Source of the DNA: Enterobacteriaceae bacterium 4M9
GTDB taxonomy: Bacteria; Pseudomonadota; Gammaproteobacteria; Enterobacterales; Enterobacteriaceae
DNA length: 64,000 nt
NCBI GenBank assembly: GCA_010092695.1
Contig: JAADJJ010000001.1
Location: 4,464,001-4,528,000 of the forward strand
Direction of reading: 5' to 3'
Below, one piece after another: positions 61,781-64,000 of this stretch. The position numbers and the translations under genes were made by a program. A model generated the notes under the pieces. It had not been told where the DNA came from. It searched no databases and was given only the letters and a program-made list of their open reading frames with translations. Numbering within the stretch: the stretch's first letter is position 1; every line of letters starts with the position of its first letter.

Positions 61781-62059
61781 ATGGCTACCATCACCACTGG
61801 CGTGGTCTTAATGCGCTGGCAGTTAATCAGCGCGGTACTTATGTTCTTTGCCAGCACACTTAATGTCCGGTTTCGTAAAGCGGATTATCCGTTTCTCGCG
61901 GTGGTTTCCAGCGGACTTGGCATTGCCGCCTCCTGCTGGTTTGCCACTGGCCTGCTCGGCCTGAGTGCTGATTTACCGCTTATCTGGGCCCACGTAAAAG
62001 ATGTAACGATGGAAGTGATAAGCCAGGCACCGCCGGAATGGCCGATGATGCTGCCGTAA
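61781..62059 (+). CDS. yjcB: YjcB, small inner-membrane protein
   Basis: 92-residue protein matching E. coli YjcB (93 aa): MATITTGVVLMRWQLISAVL at the start and PPEWPMMLP at the end. Two hydrophobic helices (about 8-28 and 38-62). Function unknown. A 283-nt gap from soxS is where E. coli has pdeC; I see no remnant of that gene here. The start has TTTGAGGA upstream. Confidence 0.93.
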   Translation: MATITTGVVLMRWQLISAVLMFFASTLNVRFRKADYPFLAVVSSGLGIAASCWFATGLLGLSADLPLIWAHVKDVTMEVISQAPPEWPMMLP

Positions 62060-62089
62060 AGGCCGCCCGCCGCCCCAAAACCGGGGCGG

Positions 62090-63217
62090 TTATTTGCGCC
62101 TGAGCAACATACGCAGGCGTCCACTATCGCGCACCAGTCCCACGCCCACGCCCAGCGCGGCGTAAAACGCCCCCAGCAGTAGCAAAATCAACACATCATG
62201 CAGCGCCGAGTGCCAGGACAATCCCATCTGGTTCACGCCCGCTATCGCTTTGGTAGCCCAGGTAGACGGCAAAAAGGACGACACCACGCGCACCCAGTCC
62301 GGCATGGCCTGGAGCGGCCAGATGGTTCCCGACAGATAAAACACCGGCATCGTAATGAACGACAGCGTCAGGTAAATCATTTCCACACTGCGCAGGCACT
62401 CCGTTAGCAATTTACCCAGCCCCAGCACCGCCAGCAGAAACGGGAACGTCAGCAGCAAAATCTCCGGGATTGACGCCGTCTGGCGATAGCCCAGCACCCA
62501 CGGCCAGAGCACAAACAACACAATAGACAGAAATAGCCAGATAGGCAGCAGCGCCGACAGCCCGCCGAGATAGACCGGCAGCGGCGGCTTACCCTGTGCC
62601 CGCAAAACGATGCTGACGCGCACGCTGGCAATCATCAGCGAGTGTTGCAGTAGCATCACCAGCAGGCCCGGAAAAACAATGGCCGCAAAGCTGATGCCGG
62701 GGTTAAACACATCCACCGCCTGGCCGACAATGGGTGAGAGGATGACCGTCGCCTGGCGTTCACTAAAGCCACTGCCGAGCATCAGCGCCATATCGTAGTG
62801 GTTGAGCATCTCCTGATACGCCGCCACAACATCCTGCTGGATCTGGCCGTTTGCCAGGCGGTTGGTGGCATCGCCATACACCGGGATAGTCACCGCTTTG
62901 CCACTAAGCAGTTTTTTCTCCAGGTCTGTTGGCATAATGATCACAGCAAACAATTTGCGCCAACCCAGATCGTGAATCGCCTCGTCCAGGTTGTCGTAAC
63001 TGCGCATGCTAATTTTGGAGGTCGCGTCGAGGTTGCGAATCAGCAGGCGGCTCGCCGGGCTGTGGTCCTGGTCCACCACCGCCACAGGCAGATCCCACAC
63101 CGTGCGGTGTGCATAAACGGTGCTCATAATGCACAGTGACACCAGCAGCATCAGCCACATTGGGCGCTCAAGCATGCCCATCAGCACTTTGGTGAAAGTA
63201 GCCCAGTAGCGACTCAC
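62090..63217 (-). CDS. ABC-2 type transporter permease (YhhJ/YbhR-like)
   Basis: 375-residue inner-membrane permease. One N-terminal helix (about 15-36) is followed by a large periplasmic domain (about 40-165: DLPVAVVDQDHSPASRLLIR, RKLFAVIIMPTDLEKKLLSG) and a C-terminal bundle of five helices with FITMPVFYLSGTIWPLQAMPDWV. This is the layout of drug/lipid exporters working with an HlyD-like adaptor. It overlaps the next permease by 4 nt. Substrate unknown; the partner ATPase or adaptor should lie beyond the right edge. Confidence 0.92.
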   Translation of the reverse strand: MSRYWATFTKVLMGMLERPMWLMLLVSLCIMSTVYAHRTVWDLPVAVVDQDHSPASRLLIRNLDATSKISMRSYDNLDEAIHDLGWRKLFAVIIMPTDLEKKLLSGKAVTIPVYGDATNRLANGQIQQDVVAAYQEMLNHYDMALMLGSGFSERQATVILSPIVGQAVDVFNPGISFAAIVFPGLLVMLLQHSLMIASVRVSIVLRAQGKPPLPVYLGGLSALLPIWLFLSIVLFVLWPWVLGYRQTASIPEILLLTFPFLLAVLGLGKLLTECLRSVEMIYLTLSFITMPVFYLSGTIWPLQAMPDWVRVVSSFLPSTWATKAIAGVNQMGLSWHSALHDVLILLLLGAFYAALGVGVGLVRDSGRLRMLLRRK

Positions 63218-64000
63218 ACTACCACCTCCTGCTTACGCAGGCGCGCAGGCAGACGTTTTCGCACCAGCAGCCCGGCCACCAGCGGATAGAGAAGCAGCAT
63301 GGCGCAAACGCTGATAACAGGCCGCCCCGGTACCTGGCGCAGGAAGATGTCAAACATGGCAGACAGCGCGTGGGTAAGCGGTTCAATATTGGAAATAAGT
63401 TGTGCAATCGGCGGCATGGAGAGCGTTGGAATAACGGTGCCGGAAAACGTAAGCGCAATGCCCACCAGAATCCCCATCAACGTATAAGCGGTAATGGCGC
63501 TGCCGGTGAAAGTAAACAGCAGCAGGCCGATGCTTTGTGCCGCCATAACGTAAAAGAAGCCTACCAGCAGCATATACACCGGGTTGCCTACCACACGGGC
63601 ATCAAACACCCACACCAGCAACGCCAGTTCCACCATTAACAACGCGGTATAGCACAGCGTATAGGGCGCAATTTTGCCTAAAAGCGACATGCTGAACGAG
63701 CTTGAATAGATAAGCGGCTTGCTGCGCGCCAGCACGTAAATCATGCAGGTGACGACAAAAAGCTGTAGCAGATGGATAGTGGCAGCAAACTGCTGGTAAT
63801 AGACGTAGCTGCCGCTGGCGTTAAACAGGCTGTCGTAGGACATGCTCACCTGGGCAAGCGTCGGCAGCGTTTTACCGATACTGGCGGCAACTATCGGGCG
63901 GAATTGGGTATTCAGGTCGGTGATGAGGGCGCTGAAGTCCTGGGTGGAATACAGCCCGGCGCCATAAAACAGCGCGTTATAGTAGAAGATGACGCTGGGC
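63214..64000 (-). CDS. ABC-2 type transporter permease (partial, N terminus outside window)
   Basis: The frame is open from the right edge (first full codon at 63999) to the stop at 63214; 262 codons including the stop are visible. The visible part begins with a periplasmic segment (VIFYYNALFYGAGLYSTQDF) and continues with about six helices, ending in the short basic tail RKRLPARLRKQEVVV. Related to the permease it overlaps (4 nt), so the two probably form a heterodimer. An internal ATG at 63849 lies after the periplasmic part and is not the start. Confidence 0.9.
   Translation of the reverse strand, partial: PSVIFYYNALFYGAGLYSTQDFSALITDLNTQFRPIVAASIGKTLPTLAQVSMSYDSLFNASGSYVYYQQFAATIHLLQLFVVTCMIYVLARSKPLIYSSSFSMSLLGKIAPYTLCYTALLMVELALLVWVFDARVVGNPVYMLLVGFFYVMAAQSIGLLLFTFTGSAITAYTLMGILVGIALTFSGTVIPTLSMPPIAQLISNIEPLTHALSAMFDIFLRQVPGRPVISVCAMLLLYPLVAGLLVRKRLPARLRKQEVVV

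Overview
The window is a chromosomal segment of a member of the Enterobacteriaceae. Gene content and order follow the Escherichia coli 92-93 min region (yjdM-yjdN-phnC..P-yjdP, then fdhF, gltP, acs-yjcH-actP, yjcE, ghxP, soxR/soxS, yjcB), but several E. coli blocks are missing (nrfA-G and yjcO, pdeC, the mdt/als/rpi block) and other genes stand in their place. Protein divergence and the extra modules suggest an Enterobacter-like genus; the exact genus cannot be told from the sequence alone. No rRNA, tRNA, CRISPR array or insertion sequence was seen.

Region 1 (1-23 kb, mostly minus strand) is a giant-adhesin locus. An unusual LuxR-type regulator lies upstream of an 18-kb gene for a BapA-like adhesin of about 6,000 residues. 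Downstream on the same strand come a flavin-dependent tryptophan-halogenase homologue with all catalytic landmarks, an OmpA-domain outer-membrane protein, and the start of a type I secretion ABC transporter that runs off the left edge. The adhesin has an N-terminal BapA-like domain with a hydrophobic segment, about 47 Ig-like domains of which 35 form seven copies of a five-domain super-repeat (1,578-1,587 nt), a calcium-loop FG-GAP/VCBS propeller, an RTX-like stretch and a type I secretion signal. The halogenase inside an adhesin/secretion cluster is the most unusual point of the window. Three intergenic regions of the locus share an ATTCCC(C)AGGA motif.

Region 2 (23-26.5 kb) holds an ecotin gene broken by a one-base frameshift, a membrane-anchored bactofilin with a possible second internal start, yjdM, and a non-coding stretch carrying a 16-unit, 9-bp tandem repeat.

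Region 3 (26.6-38.2 kb) is yjdN followed by a complete 14-gene C-P lyase operon, phnCDEFGHIJKLMNOP, mostly with overlapping or nearly touching genes, closed by convergent yjdP. It imports phosphonates and breaks the carbon-phosphorus bond to yield phosphate.

Region 4 (38.3-46.9 kb) has an MBL-fold hydrolase, a GlxA-type regulator, a divergent nitroreductase/LysR pair, an alpha/beta hydrolase, a small exported YehE-like protein, a tyrosine phosphatase, and fdhF, whose selenocysteine UGA and SECIS hairpin are intact.

Region 5 (46.9-64 kb) carries gltP, the acetate-scavenging operon acs-yjcH-actP, a CidA/LrgA-LrgB holin-like pair with a divergent LysR regulator, a small accessory patch (a 57-residue basic protein and a GNAT-like protein), yjcE, the PurR-box-preceded purine permease ghxP, a glutathione S-transferase, the soxR/soxS redox switch, yjcB, and two ABC-2 permeases, the last cut by the right edge.
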